This document shows positions 13,301-26,392 of a stretch of 64,000 bases of DNA, piece by piece. The notes beneath the pieces were generated by a model. That model was not told the DNA's origin and searched no databases. It saw nothing but the letters and a program-made list of their open reading frames with translations. The stretch comes from Centropus unirufus (taxonomy: Eukaryota > Chordata > Aves > Cuculiformes > Centropidae): contig VYZI01000020.1 of assembly GCA_013397695.1 (NCBI GenBank), forward strand, positions 4,275,142 to 4,339,141, given 5' to 3'. Numbering within the stretch: position 1 is the stretch's first letter; every line of letters starts with the position of its first letter. The position numbers and the translations under genes were made by a program.

Positions 13301-16300
13301 GTTTTCTTTTGTTCCTTGCTTATCCCACAGCTGTATGGTATCAGCTGAATCAATAAAATCTACTGAGCACTGTCCTTCTATTACCCTATTTGAGTCAATA
13401 GGAATTTCATCACTGAACTTACCCACAGTGGGCAAGATTTTTATAATCCCATTCCCTGAGAACAGATTTCTGAGGATCCTTTGGAAGAAGTATGAATATA
13501 CTGTCTACATGTGGCTTGAGTCTGAATTCACCAATAGTAGTTTAAATACAACAAATATCAATGAAACAAAATCGGGTATCACAGGGGAATTTCTACATAT
13601 TTTTACATAAAGTCCATTTCTCAGTGATCAATTTCCTCCACTAAACATCACTATCAAGTTCTGAGAAACATTCATTCTGCTGCATTAGAAGCTGCCAATA
13701 CAGCACTCATTAGACCTCCCAATACGGGACCACAAGAGGAAGCAAAGCATGTACTCTGCTTTAACAGCAGATCTGACAATACAGAGATCTGGAGAACATC
13801 AATAAACTCATAAGTTCATTTCAGCTTTGTTTTGCATTGTTTAAATAAATCCATTTAGCATTATGACTCCCAGCAAATATTGTAACCAGCATTTCTTGAA
13901 ATATCACATGAAGACTGTATGCACGGATCTTAGTAGTTGATTGATAAAAACAAATAATTCATGCCTCAAAGTTTTTCAGTAAAGGAGTTACTGAGGTTAA
14001 TATTTCATCAACACCTTGCATGTCAGAAGCTGGTTTTTCACTTCTACCCATCAAGCAGGATTTTTGGAGAAAATAATGAAGTGTTAAAACACACATCCCC
14101 GCCAATGACTTGCTAAACACATGAATGTATAGGTTGACGAACGAAGTAAGGAAAAAGAACAGCAACAATGGAAACACCCAAAATGGCATGGTGCTAATGA
14201 GCACTGAACACTATTAGAGGTTGTCAGTCGTTCGGCCATCTGCTGAAGACAGACAAAGGAACAAACAAGGTTAAAAGGAAGAGAAGACTTTGAAAATTGA
14301 TGGTTCCCTCAACTCAGATCTGAGGTTTCTAATGCAGGAAAGTGTTTTGTTAAGATTCTGCTGAGAGTCAAGATGTCAAACTTCATTTTAATTCTCAAGG
14401 ACCACAGTATAGGTAAATACTACAATAGGATATAAGAAGTGTGTGTTGTTGTTTTCCAGCCTTTTGTGATAGATGAACAAAGATGTGCAGAGATTATGAT
14501 ACCAGAAAAAAAAATAAATTACTCTTAAAATACTTTTTAAAAGGTCTCAGAAAACTCGTTCTCAAGGATATAATTAGGAGCATAATAGGCAATGTTATTT
14601 AAACAAATATATTTTTAGACTGTAAGAGAATTATATATCATAGAACTGTATTCTTTTAATATTTTTTTTTTAAAAGCGTGTTACTTTTATGTTTTCTTAC
14701 AGGTACCTCAAAAGATAAAATAATTTGAGTTTTACTGGGGTTTGATTTTTTATAATAAAGAAGAGTGTGAATGTTTTACTGTTATTATGGCTTGTTTTAC
14801 ACTGGACATTTACATGTGCTCAACACCTGTCTTCTGGAAAAGTATCAAGCATGTTAGTCCAACCACAACCTCACAACAACCAAGATCTAATATTTCCAGA
14901 AATTTAGAGAGGAAGAGATTTTTGGGGGGAGTTTTTATGCTAAATATTCTTCAGGAAAAACAACAGTAAACAGCAGCACAGTTAGAAATCAGGTGGGTAG
15001 CCTTACAGATTGAAAATCCCAGCTTGTTTTCTTTCAATTTTGGATGTAAGTTCTTTAAAACTTTCTTCTCTAATTTCTCATATGCAAAACAACTCTAAAA
15101 CAAAAATACACTCCAAAATCCATAATATTCATATACTCAACCTAAACAAAAATGGCAATAGGTTTATCCCTTTGTCACAGTGTTTTAGTTGACTGAACAG
15201 CAAGATAAACTGATTGCCATTTTTCAATTAAATTCACAAGTCCACCAGAAGGCCGCACTCTGAGCAAGTTGTTAGGCATGACTGGGTGACAAATAATGCT
15301 GAAGAACTGACCATAAATTACAAGTATGATAGACCTCATACAAAGGAACACTCTTGTTAAGCACCTAAGAGCCTCTAATACAATTCTAACTCTAGAAAGC
15401 TGCTACATTCATCATAAACTCCAAGGAGGAATATGAAAAAAATGTGGCGTTATCATTAAATGCTTCTTTGACAGAAAGTAGTACAAATAGGGCGGAAGGT
15501 CCCTAGCTAACAAGTCTGTGCTCTTATAAAGACACATTTGATGCTAGCAGCACTCAAACCCCTTGGTCCACGTGCAACTGCAGTGGCACTGAGCAGGGCC
15601 AAACCTCTATCAGTGTCTCTGCCTTCACCATAATACATTTGAGGGCTTTCTTTATGCCTCCTAGACTCATCTCATATCCTGTTTGTTACCTTGCCTCAGC
15701 TGATTACACTGGAAAAACAAGGAGATGGCTGGTAGATTCAGAGAACCTCCTGCTCTAGTGGGAGATAATTGTTCTTCTCTACAATGCACATATTTCTTTT
15801 TTAATACTAGACTTTAGCATTCACTATGACCTTGCATTTTGCAGGCAAACATTTCAGAAACAACCACTACCAGGCAATAGCCTGAATAAGTACAAAACAG
15901 TGCCCATGGATTTCTGACACAATGCAGTAACCCATATTGTCACTAAGGTCTCAACTGGATGCAAGGCTCATGCCATGATGGATTATTGTGTCTGATTGCC
16001 CATAGTTTGTAGTGTCTCATGTGCCACATCACAAGTCCTTGCTTTTACATTACATTTGACATATATTTATAAGGAATATTTTGGTGTCTCCTTGTTAGAT
16101 CATTAGCTGCCTTCTCTCAGACAAGGCTTGGCATGACGTAAGGGAACGATGCTGCTCTCCTCCATCATCTTTTTGTCTAATGGGTAAAAAAAACTACACT
16201 GTATTTCTGTGTATCTGATTCAGGAATATTTTTTTCACAATTTCACTGTATCAGGATGGCAATAAATATACTGTTAATACAGACGACCAGCAATAGTGAA

Positions 16301-18266
16301 TATGTTGACTGCCAACACACAGGGAGGTAGTAGCAAATACACACATTCTCAAGCTAAAATGATTTATATTTTACCTTGTGCCTTAAGAGGCCTCTCATGA
16401 ACTGTTGTGTTGTTTTCTTTGTGATTTTTCTTTTGGGGTTTTATTGTTGTTTTTTTTTCCACCTGTGTGTTTTACAAGCTGCAGCTCGTAAATGACAAGC
16501 TCTATCCTCCATTAGTAGAGAGATAGCTGAAAGGAGCCTGAAGTGGTGAAATGCAAGAATGTAAAATGAAAGTGGCATATGCAAAGTTCCACTGAGACAA
16601 AAAGAAGAAAAAGGAAGTAGGTAGAGAAACTGATGCAGAGAAATGAAGATTTTGGGGAAACACAGTATTGGGGAAGAGGGAAACAAAAGAGAAGTTAAAA
16701 TCAGATTTCAGTTGCAAGAACAGTGCGTTATCATGATTAATAAAGAAACAAGAGCTGCTCTACTAATTGTAGCACAACTCAACATAAACATTCCAGTCAT
16801 TTATTAGAAACAACAAGTATATGTCCCTGTGATTCAAGAGGTATAAACGATTGTAGTGGCCATTCTCAGCTATACTTCAGGACTTCAGTGTCAACTCACC
16901 TTTTTCAGAGATGACTCCTTATGCCTGTCTGAGCAGAATTTGCTAAAGGAACATGTCCCCAGAGCATGCTTCATCCAAAATCTTTTTAACTAATCTCTTC
17001 CAGGAAAACTGAAAACAAGCAACCAAGATGTTTCAGAATCAGTATTTTCCTTTCACTGATCTCTTCACAAGTAGCATCCAGGTCACAGAAAACTTCTTTA
17101 ACTTTGCCAGTTCCCCTCCTTCAAGAGCACTAATAACATTACCATTCTTCATTATCTGACACCAGCTTTTCTATCCAGCACATGTGGGAGGCTTGTAATC
17201 ATTCATATGTTAAAGAACTTTTATCATCACACAACAAAAGGCACATCTCAGGTGTATGGTCATTTTTCTCTGCTGAATGCCAAGTATGTAGTCTGTTATC
17301 AAAGTGCTTTAACTTGTAAGTGAAATATTTACATATTTATTATTTTTCTTTAACAAGCATAAAGCAATGCACTTTCCTCTAAACTTGTTACAGAAAATGA
17401 TTGAATCATGTTATCTGAAATTTCCACACATACTCACAAACAGCCCAAGGCAGACACTCAGCTTGAAAGATCTCATTACTGATTTAAGTTCGGCAAAGTT
17501 TTAAGCCACTGAAAATTGAATTTCATCACAGAAAGCATCAGCCTTCCTTAACTGGAGGCATCACTATTATCTGCCTAGTATATTTGTCAAAATTTTCTGA
17601 ATTAACATCATGGCTTGATCTCTCTCAAGTACATTCAAAATCTGTAGAGACACGGCAAGCCCTTGTTTACATGTTTTGAGACTGGGTCTGTGGTTTGCCT
17701 ATATGAAAACTCCGTTGGCAATATTGGCTTTAAGTGTTACCAATGGACTGTCCAACCGTAGTGCAGTCAACCTTTTGCTAAGACAATTGTTTCTGTATGC
17801 AGAACAGGACTTCTAGGAAGAATCCACTATGTTTTGGCAATTATATGTTTCAGCTGGCTCAGCTGTAACACAATTTTCGCGAGAAAGGGAATGTTATCAG
17901 GTTAAAAAGAAATTGCTTAATTAAACCTTCTGAATATTGCATTATGTGAAATCTTTTAGTGGAGTATCTATACCACCTGCTCCATTTAAGCATCAGATTG
18001 AGGTAGCAGTGGATATGGTAGCAGGTGTTTGCTACTCACTCCTAGAGGCACCATCTTTCCAAGCAATGGTACCCCAGTCCAGTAGCCTAAGTTACATTCA
18101 GAACACAGGCAATGAACCTACATTATGCAATATAATAGCACAGGTTGAATTCAAAGATTTGGGGATCTGTAGGTCTTTGTACATACATTTCCTCCTGTAT
18201 AATTACATTAGCTCCAAACAATGTTTTCTCTACTATTAGCATTACTAATGTTGTTTGAGACATCCC

Positions 18267-18282
18267 TTTTTTTTTTTTCCTG
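18267..18282. repeat. Poly-T tract
   Basis: A run of T within CCC(T)nCC on the plus strand. On the minus strand it would be a poly-A run, but there is no processed-gene sequence beside it, so it is annotated as a homopolymer only. Confidence 0.6.
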
Positions 18283-19470
18283 TGTTGCAACACTTTTTTA
18301 ATACACATTGCCCTGGAATTTGTCTGTACTGAGCTTTAAGGAACCCATAGTATTCAAAGAAGCAGAGCTCACAAGCAGTGCAGGAGGAGATAAGAATGCA
18401 TGACAAAGGGCCTTTTCATAGTTCCTTCCAGGAAACTCCTACCCAACAGAAAACACCAAGTGCTGCTTCCAATACATACCATAAAACACCATGACTTTCA
18501 CCTGTTTTTTGAATCATGTGCCAACTTTGAGGTACAGCAGGAAGGTGGCAGGCGGGGAGGTTCATATAATATCAGAGAATCTGGCCCAGTAGACTGTGAA
18601 GTATCATTTTTTTTACATGCTCTCTTCTTCAAATAAATTTACCAGAAAAAGAGTTGTGTAATCCAGTATAGGCATATATCTGACACAGACAGAAGTTCTC
18701 ACAGCCCTTGCCTCTGTATCCAGGGGAAAGAAAGAAATCTAAGAGAAAAGGTCTATTTGGTAATTGAGTACAGGGAGTTCAAGCTGCAGTAATATGCACT
18801 GTCTCTGTAATGAAGACTGATGAATAACATGGGAGAAAGAAAAAGGAAAATAGCCTTAAAACATTCTAGAACTATTAAAAGGCGATGATTTTGGCTACCT
18901 TATTGCTTTTGGAATTTCAGGGGCTGCTATTGAGATGTCCTAGTAGTGATGGAGATAAGTATGTAGGATCCATACACTAGGAATAAACAGATACTAATAC
19001 ACCTGAGTCTATTCAGAGTGTTACCACATCTATGCTTTTCTAATTTTGCTGACATCATGTCTAAAAGCGTCAAGCTCTGCATTGGTGCTGGCCTATCATA
19101 TTTCTCTATCTTCCATCTTCCAGTAAAGGGGACGTTCTGTACCTGGAACACTTACATTATAATAATGAGCAATTAGTAACATGTATCTTAAGCAATGATG
19201 TGAAATTAAGTTAATATTTTTCCATCTTGAGAAGACAAAAATAGGTTGGCAGGAATTTTACAGCTAATAAATTGTTATAAAACATACAGCTCTGCAGCAG
19301 TTTTCATTTTCTGCATATTAATCACTGGGGAAGAAATCCTAATGTTGTTGACACATAGACCAAGATTCCTACTGAATTCAATGGGGCCAGGATCAGGTCC
19401 ACATGATTTTAAAATTCATGATTTACAAACACAGGTTCATGGATTCAGCATTCATGTTTTGTATCTCAAT

Positions 19471-19530
19471 AAACAAACAAACAATCTAGTTGGTTTGGAC
19501 TTAATTTTCCAGGAAAACAAACAAACAAAT
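19471..19530. repeat. Two short (CAAA)n microsatellite runs
   Basis: Runs of AAAC/CAAA units occupy 19471-19484 and 19515-19530, separated by about 30 bases of ordinary sequence. They are simple repeats. Their closeness suggests expansion of the same local motif or a small duplication. Confidence 0.75.
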
Positions 19531-19699
19531 CAAATCAGCAAGCAATGTAAAGTAAGTAGAAAACCAGGAGGGAGAGAATAGGAAAGGTAGATGTTCTGTA
19601 GCAACACTAGGCTAAGTCCTTGCTTGTAAGCACTGCTAGAGCAAAATAGAAAAAAAATATAGAGAGAGTCACAAATAGAAGAAAAAAAAATAAAATAGA

Positions 19700-19990
19700 G
19701 TCACAGAATCATGGAGTCATAGAATGGCTTAGGTTGAAAGGGTTGAAAGGGACCTTAAAGATCTGCCTGTTCTGAGCCCCCTGCCCTGGGCAGAGATGCA
19801 CAGTTAATAAGATCATTTTAAAAGGCATTACCTGCAATGTCTAAACCCATCCTAAAGGGCCCCACAACATTCACTATTGCTTTCCAGGGCATTAGTTATG
19901 TACTGTGCTGCCTTCTTAAGCCCTGGTGACTTGCTCATGTGCTCTGCTGAGTCTGTAAAGATCAACTTTTTCCAGCATCTCTAGGAAACA
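19700..19990 (-). mobile_element. CR1 LINE 3' end, minus strand, 5'-truncated
   Basis: The left edge reads TCACAGAATCATGGAGTCATAGAATGG, the reverse complement of the CR1 3' terminal repeats. It is followed by the conserved reverse-complement 3' UTR block (GGGACCTTAAAGATC at about 19748, then CCCCTGCCCTGGGCAG). The copy therefore lies in minus orientation with its 3' end at about 19700. Similarity fades after about 19930, so the right boundary is uncertain and may be anywhere from 19930 to 19990. A 9-bp unit GGTTGAAAG is duplicated in tandem at 19732-19749, where the family normally has one copy. No coding part of ORF2 is recognisable. Confidence 0.88.
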
Positions 19991-20040
19991 AGCACAAAGA
20001 CCACCTCTTTAAACAGCACTTCATTAGTCATCCATCTGTA

Positions 20041-20070
20041 CTTCTCTCCATCTCTCTCTCTCTCCACTCT
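20041..20070. repeat. (CT)n-rich simple tract
   Basis: TCTCTCTCTCTCTC at 20051-20064 embedded in a C/T-rich stretch. It is a short microsatellite and a possible length-polymorphic site, with no other role visible. Confidence 0.7.
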
Positions 20071-20952
20071 TTTTGAGGGTCCTCTCGCTAAAAATTTGGC
20101 AGCAAGATCTATTTTCTCTTCTGTTCTCTGATAGCTGTGGCATGTCTCCAGCAGACACAGATATGTCTCCACTCTCAGGGAGCGAAGCTCCATCTTGCAG
20201 TGGCATTCTTTAATGGATTTCACTACAAAACAGCACCTGTGCTCAGCTCCAAAGAGCCTTGAGGTTAAGAGTGAAATGCTAGCAAAGTGCTTGCCATACC
20301 TCATAACAGATGCAACAAACTAGCAAGTTTTCCTGACAAGAAGTAGTTTGTGTAGCATTCCAAAGGAACTAGAGGATCAAGACTTAAAACTGGTGACTCT
20401 AGGCCACTAGTTGAAATGAAATGCTATTTTTGCAGTTCTCTCCTGTACCATCAAAGACTTGCTGCTATTTTGTCTCTTTTTCCTCTCTGTTTCTGTGAGA
20501 GGGAAGCTTCATGGCAACTCCTGTCAAATGTATTCTGTCGCCCTAAACCTAGGCTCAGTGCTATCTCCCTATGCACATGTAGCCAGGTAGAGAAGCTGAT
20601 GATGAACACATAAGCAGCCAAAGCCTAAAAAGTGCATGCTGGAGTTTCCACGAGCCATGGAAACTAGAGTCAGTTTCCTCATCTGGCTGTTGCCGTAACC
20701 AGCTCAAAGCATTGAGAGAATATACTGAGTCATTTTCTAGCAACTGAGGTACATGTTCCCCGAGGCTGCTGAATGGAATCTTCCTGCTCTCTCCTTTCTA
20801 TCGGAAGTCATGAAACTAATAATAATTAGTAAGAGTTAACTTCATTGTGGTTCCTTGAACCATTATGAAAAATAATCCTTAGGTTAAAGAATCTTATTTG
20901 AAAAATGTAAAGGCAGAGGCTCTGAGGCAGAATACACTTGTCTCTGTCTAAA

Positions 20953-21047
20953 AGGCAGAAGGGCAGAAGGGCAGGGGAGGAAGTGTGAGATTTGGGGAAG
21001 AAGGCAGAAGGGCAGGGGAGGAAGTGTGAGATTTGGGGAAGAAGGCA
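20953..21047 (+). repeat. 41-bp tandem duplication (G/A-rich)
   Basis: Two adjacent 41-bp copies start at 20962 and 21003. Each begins GGCAGAAGGGCAGGGG and runs through GTGTGAGATTTGGGGAAGAA. I see no difference between the copies. A partial unit (GGCAGAAG) precedes them at 20954, and GGCA starts a third unit after 21043. The strand is strongly purine-rich (G and A). Perfect identity suggests a recent slippage or duplication event. Confidence 0.9.
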
Positions 21048-24000
21048 ATATTGCTGGCCCTTTTCATATGCCCTTTCCTGAACATTACCCCTCGCCTGCC
21101 ATTGTCATGGACAGGATGGTAAACGAGGTAAAAAATAAGGCTAACTAAACACAGGTTTGTGTTTCCATGTGGACTCCAGCTGTACAATAACTGAGAATCT
21201 CAGATTTTTTAATATATTTCTGCCTGTTCTGAAAGTAAGTGCTATTACTCTGATTGATCAAAGGAAAAAACAGAGGGAAGCTAAGGATTACCAGAAGTTT
21301 ACCCCAAAGGCCTATTGCAGATCAGGATCCATACTTCCGAGCCCTGACCTAGAGCTGCTGTTAGCTACTTCTTACAACCAGGCGAGCCCTTTCCTTATTG
21401 CATCAAGCAAGATGTATTTGTAACTGGAGATAAAATGCAAGGCAACATCAATCATCTATCATGTCAATGCAGAGCATTAGTCCCCATGCTCTCCCTACTT
21501 CAATCTTTACTGTTTTGTCAAGGCAGGAAGGGTTGAATTTGAGAGGATAACTGAAGGAATGAGGAAGGGAGTCTGCAGCCTCTCTAGAACTGGCAGCGGC
21601 ATCTTTATTCTGTAAACAGTAAATATCTATGAATTTCTTCAAAAGAGTAGATCTCCCCTTCAGTCCACCTACAGGATGACAACCTAAGGTATTCAGCTAG
21701 TTTAGTTCAAGTGATAACTCTCTTCATCGCATTTCCACATAGCAGACCGTAAATGCTTTACATCAACATCAAGTCTAAGAATGCACCACTTGAAGAAATT
21801 TGCCTTTGCCATACGTTCTTTAAGAGCTCTCCACTACTTCAACGTCTCTATTTCAGAAATTTCATACTTTTCAATCTGATGTAAAGCCAAAAAGAGTATT
21901 CCTTTTAATCTGGCCTCCTTTTCAAGAGGCATTACAGTATATTCCAACTATGAGGTCATGGCAGGCTTTGAAGCAAAACTACATTTCCATTTTGTGAGTA
22001 GTGTATTCCTGCTCCACAGCCAGTCAAGTTGCACAGTGAGAACCTTTTCAAAGACCCCTATATCCTTTGTCTGAGAAGTTGGAAGAGAATACACACACAT
22101 AGACTCTTTAAAGCACCATTTACATGCACTTAAAGATCACTAACACATTTCTTTGAAAGCTGAGGGCTGACCCAAGAAATGAATAAACATTTCATTTTCT
22201 TAATCAATCATAGGATGACCATGAGCCAACAGTATGTTATGGACATGGAAAAAAGTGCATATTTACATTGCATGGCAGATATCTCTGATAATATCTCACA
22301 TCAAGTTCTGTACAGAATTTAGCATCAAATGTATTTAACTGAACTAGATATAAACACAGGAAAGGGTTACTATGAACCTAAGAAATGAGTATTTTTTGCT
22401 TGTTTTATTTATCAGAGAGAGGATAAAAGGCAGCAGCATCCATATTTTGAAAAATAATTGCTAAGAGGAAATATAATTATTTTCTGTAAATATATCATAG
22501 ATGTAAACACAAAAAAGAAAAAACCTAGTCTACAGAACAATATCAGTGCAAGTAGAGATACAAATGCATTTGGCCATAAATAGATTGATGGAAATTTTAA
22601 AAGATTTTCAGTCACCAAAATAATAAGTGTCTGCAACAACTTTCTAAAAGGCAAAGTGTAATTTATCTATTTTCAAGATAGGACATGATTAAATTATTAA
22701 AAGCGTTGTACGGCTTGTCTGCCTGTGATAGGAGGAAACAGTCTTGATGATGATGCTATTTTCCGACTATACTTTCATAATCAAAGTAGCCAGATCCTGC
22801 CTGGAGAAGCAGATCCAGACTGTACTGCTATCAGGAGATTGCATTAGGACAGGAAGTAAGCCACTCTAACCAAGCTTTTATATATGCTTGGAAATTATGC
22901 TCACCAACTGTTTCTTCATTTTGGGGAACCCAGTGTAGAGCCCCTGTCTTATTGTTTGCAGCTGTGTGGAGCAACTAAAGCTGCAACTGAAGTCACAAGA
23001 AGTTGATCTTTGAACAGACAAAATGCTCTCCTGTGCTACGTACCCAGAAAATATAGGCCCTACCTTTCTCACGGAGGCTACCCAAAATAAGTGGTTGTAC
23101 CTACAAAGGTACCCCTGTGCATCCAAGTTCCAAAGTACTACATGGAGATGAACCTCAACACTTGAAAAAAATCCTCTGTAACACTAAAACAATGTTTGCA
23201 CTGTGCACTTAGAATGCAGTGGCTAGGAAAATGCCTAGGGGAAAATCACAAATAACGTCATTTGGAAAACAGACTTTGCACAGCATGCAGTGAATCAGGC
23301 TTGAGTCTACACATTGAATAGCAAAAAGAAAAAACTAGCTATTGAATTTCTGTTCTTTCAGTCTTCAGAACTCTTCTGTTAACTGAACAAAACAGAATTT
23401 GGGGGTGGAAACCAGTATGTGACCACGTAATTAAAGACTATATCGTGATTATGATTAAATACATGAATGAGCTGGCTGCTGTTATCATGTAGGGCTGAAT
23501 ACGTGTTATTTTTCTTTTCAAATTCGTCCTTGCCTAACTGGGGAGAATGGACACTAGTTCCCCATCTTCTGGATTCCACAAGTCTTTGATTTCCCTTTGT
23601 AACACTTATACTCCCTTCTCATTTTCTGTCATTATCTTCCTGTTTTTGAGAAACTGTCTTCAATAAACGTGGCTAAAACTTCATCTTGTAATTGTGTGTG
23701 CTCAGTGTTTAACAGGGTCAAAAAAAAAGGAAGGGTTTAGTAGACTGTGTGAACATTGTTACACTAACCAAAATATCTGTGAAGGCATTGTGCTATCATT
23801 TGCTCTAATTAATGTTTATATAAATTAGAAAAAAATCCCTCTAAAAGCCATTTTCACTGCATGAGGTTCAAAGAGCTTTTAGTTGACAAGTGGGTGCCCA
23901 CAGGCTGGACAAATTGTGTATGGGTTTAAATTTTATTCATAAATTTAATTCTTTAAAAGATATAGTGTTTGTCTGAGAACAAACTGGGTTTAGGCTGACA

Positions 24001-24443
24001 AAGTAAAAGACTCCCTGAAAACTGTTTCTCATTTAATACGATCAATTGCAGGAAGGAGGAAAGATCCCACGATGCCCTTTGTCAACAACAAAAGAGAAAA
24101 TGAACATACATCAAAACACACACATTCAGGGCCAGATCTAGGCAATTTAGTCTTTCCACACCTACTGCAGTGGCACTCATTTCTTTTAATTTTTTCTTTG
24201 TTTGATATCAGTTCGAATCTGAATAAAGAAACAATGGTCTAACTTTTGGAGATGAAGAACACAGCCCTGTGAACTCAGTGCCAGCAGTTGATACTTAGTA
24301 CTCCCTGAAAATCAACTTTAAAACACCAACCCTCTGATTTAATCTATGAAGTACCCACCTCGAGAAAGATAGACATTAATTTTTATTGAGTTAGTTCATT
24401 TGGAAGATGGCAACATGCTGTTTTGTCACGTAGATCTGCTTTT

Positions 24444-24463
24444 AAAAAAAAAAAAAAAAAAAA
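24444..24463. repeat. Poly-A run of 20
   Basis: Twenty consecutive A residues after GCTTTT. No AATAAA lies shortly upstream and no recognisable cDNA-like sequence precedes it, so a processed pseudogene tail is not supported. CR1 elements do not leave poly-A tails, so this is probably homopolymer expansion. Confidence 0.8.
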
Positions 24464-25982
24464 TCAATTCCAGCCCAATATTGGGTATATCAATCTGCTT
24501 TCCAATAGATTTGTCTAAACAGGCTTCTCAGAGACACTTGAACATATTCCTATTCTTTGTGTTTTTTACAGCATGAATTAGCCTGTGACTACATAAAGGG
24601 TTTCACAGGGAAAAATCTGCTTTTATATAAACTGTTCAGCTTTTAATTAAAAATCAATTTTCAAGCACTTAGTTCAATAAAACCTGAGTCAGAGAAAAAT
24701 AAAAGGAGCAAGAATACATAGAAAAGCACACAGTCAAAGTTGAACCAAACACTGACAATCATCATCTTAACTCTACCAAAATTACAAAGGTCACAAAGGT
24801 TCACACCTCAAAGTGAATTGCAAGAAATTGCAAGTACTTTGGCAGGAGAGTGCAGGGGACATAGATCAGAAAAGGAATGGTTGGTAGCTGAATGGATGAC
24901 AAAAATAATGAAGTATCTTTATCAAGTTATCAGAGGAGTCTGTGCTTTGGATGTTAGTACTGCATCAGGACTAAGAGTACAAAATAAAGTGTTAGTATTA
25001 ACTTTGTCACTCTCCATATCAAAACCAGTACAAATCAAGTCTTATGACACTTCCATTAGTTGCATAAAAGAGACAAGCTGAGTAGAGAAGGGCAAGCAAG
25101 TCCAAGGAAAAGAAATAGGCTTCAAACCTCAGGACTATTCACAAAGATTGCACCTGGGTAGTCCCTTTGTTTTCTTCTCAGTACATGAGGAAGAGAGAGT
25201 TAATGTGAACAGCAAGTACAACCATAGTGACCAGAATAGTAATTTATCAGACAGAGCCAAGTTGTGAGCTAGCAATTATGTCCATCCCACTAGTTTATAT
25301 GTCTCATAACATGGAAAATTACATCTTTATTCTTTGCTTTCTCTCCTCTACCTTTTTCTACATATTTGTTCTGCACCTTGTTATCCTTGGGATATTCTTC
25401 TTCTGCAATCATAAACATGCTTCCACTGCTTCCTATTCGACAGCACCTGTTACAGACCATAAAGATATTTGTACAACAAATTGACAAATCTGTCTGTTCA
25501 CTGACCACTTCTACTGCCTGGTAAGCTAGGGTAATAAATCACGTTCACAGATGAATTTGTCCAACACTGTCACATATAAGAGCAGCAGAAACAACAAGCC
25601 TCCAGGCAAAGGAACAATAGCAAAACCGGGATTAAAATCTGAAAGGAAATATTTCAACAATATGGAGGTTGTTAGAAAGAAATAATTTAGAGAGAATAAA
25701 ATCAGTATAATCCCCAAACCTAGCATGGCTGCAATTCAACTGACCCACATGTTCTGGCTCATTCTAACCACTCATACTTTGAATGAGCTGAAAGTAAAGT
25801 CGATTTGGGAGCATAGCACACTTTGTCCCCTTCTTCACCTTTTGATGGGCTGGATTTAATACTTGTTTTTCTTCCTCCCTGAGTTTAGCCACTGCAAAAT
25901 ACTGCCCAGACTCAGCCATCTTTGTGTTTGATTATGGGAAGTGATTGGCTGATACTCTGAACCACAACAAAACTCCGGCTAA

Positions 25983-26029
25983 CTGGTAAAAGCAGTTGCT
26001 TTTAAACCAGCAGTTGCTGGTAAAAGCAG
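25983..26029. repeat. 13-bp direct repeat with imperfect hairpin
   Basis: CTGGTAAAAGCAG occurs at 25983-25995 and again at 26017-26029. Between them, TGCTTTTAAACCAG at 25997-26010 is the reverse complement of the first unit apart from two extra A residues, so the left half can fold into a bulged hairpin with a 12-bp stem. GCAGTTGCT also occurs twice. No known element is recognised. Confidence 0.75.
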
Positions 26030-26344
26030 ATGACATTGTTCATGCATGTGATTTTAGAAGAGGTCTGTGGCTAACATTTCCAAATTAAAGTAGACATCAA
26101 ACACATAGAATCATGTACAATAAAAGTTTTTCTAAATCCAAACCTACAAAGCAAAAAAAGCCCAGTGAATTTGCAACAGTTACTCAGTAAGGAAATGGCC
26201 AAGCCAGGAAAAGAACATACTAAGCCATTTTGTCTAAAATAAGGAAGTCATGGAAACAATGGGCAATAAATGATTAAAACTTATCAGAAAATGAAGAACT
26301 GACATTTTTCCTACTATCCTCCTTGGTTCAGTACCTAATTAGAC

Positions 26345-26392
26345 AAAAAAAAAAAAAGCCAAAAAAGCCCCAGAAAAAAAAACCCAAAAAAC
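26345..26392. repeat. A-rich low-complexity tract
   Basis: A 13-A run followed by short A runs broken by GCC, GCCCC and CCC. It is low-complexity sequence with no sign of an adjacent retroposed gene. Confidence 0.7.

Larger units (their letters stand above)
7322..19699. other. Non-coding AT-rich DNA, no gene seen
   Basis: About 12 kb without a gene, RNA gene or clear transposon that I can recognise. The scattered open frames (longest 112 codons, 10146-10484 on the minus strand) have unremarkable translations. Visible structure is limited to homopolymer runs (for example T runs near 14660, 16450 and 18270), a small palindromic TGCACAC/GTGTGCA motif near 9018-9032, a CpG pair inside TTTCGCGAGA at 17875-17884, and two CAAA runs near 19471-19530. 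It may be intronic or intergenic; nothing here decides that. Confidence 0.65.

Noticed and set aside
17290..17330. AAAGTGCTTTAACTTG, resembling the seed of the miR-17/20/93 family
   Set aside because: No complementary arm for a precursor hairpin is visible nearby, so only a seed-like word is present.
23662..23706. AATAAA followed by a TGTGTGTG-containing stretch, a possible 3' end of a transcript or LTR
   Set aside because: AATAAA is common in AT-rich DNA, and no upstream exon, TATA box or LTR boundary supports it.
24444..24463. Poly-A run as the tail of a processed pseudogene
   Set aside because: No polyadenylation signal, no cDNA-like upstream sequence and no flanking target duplication.
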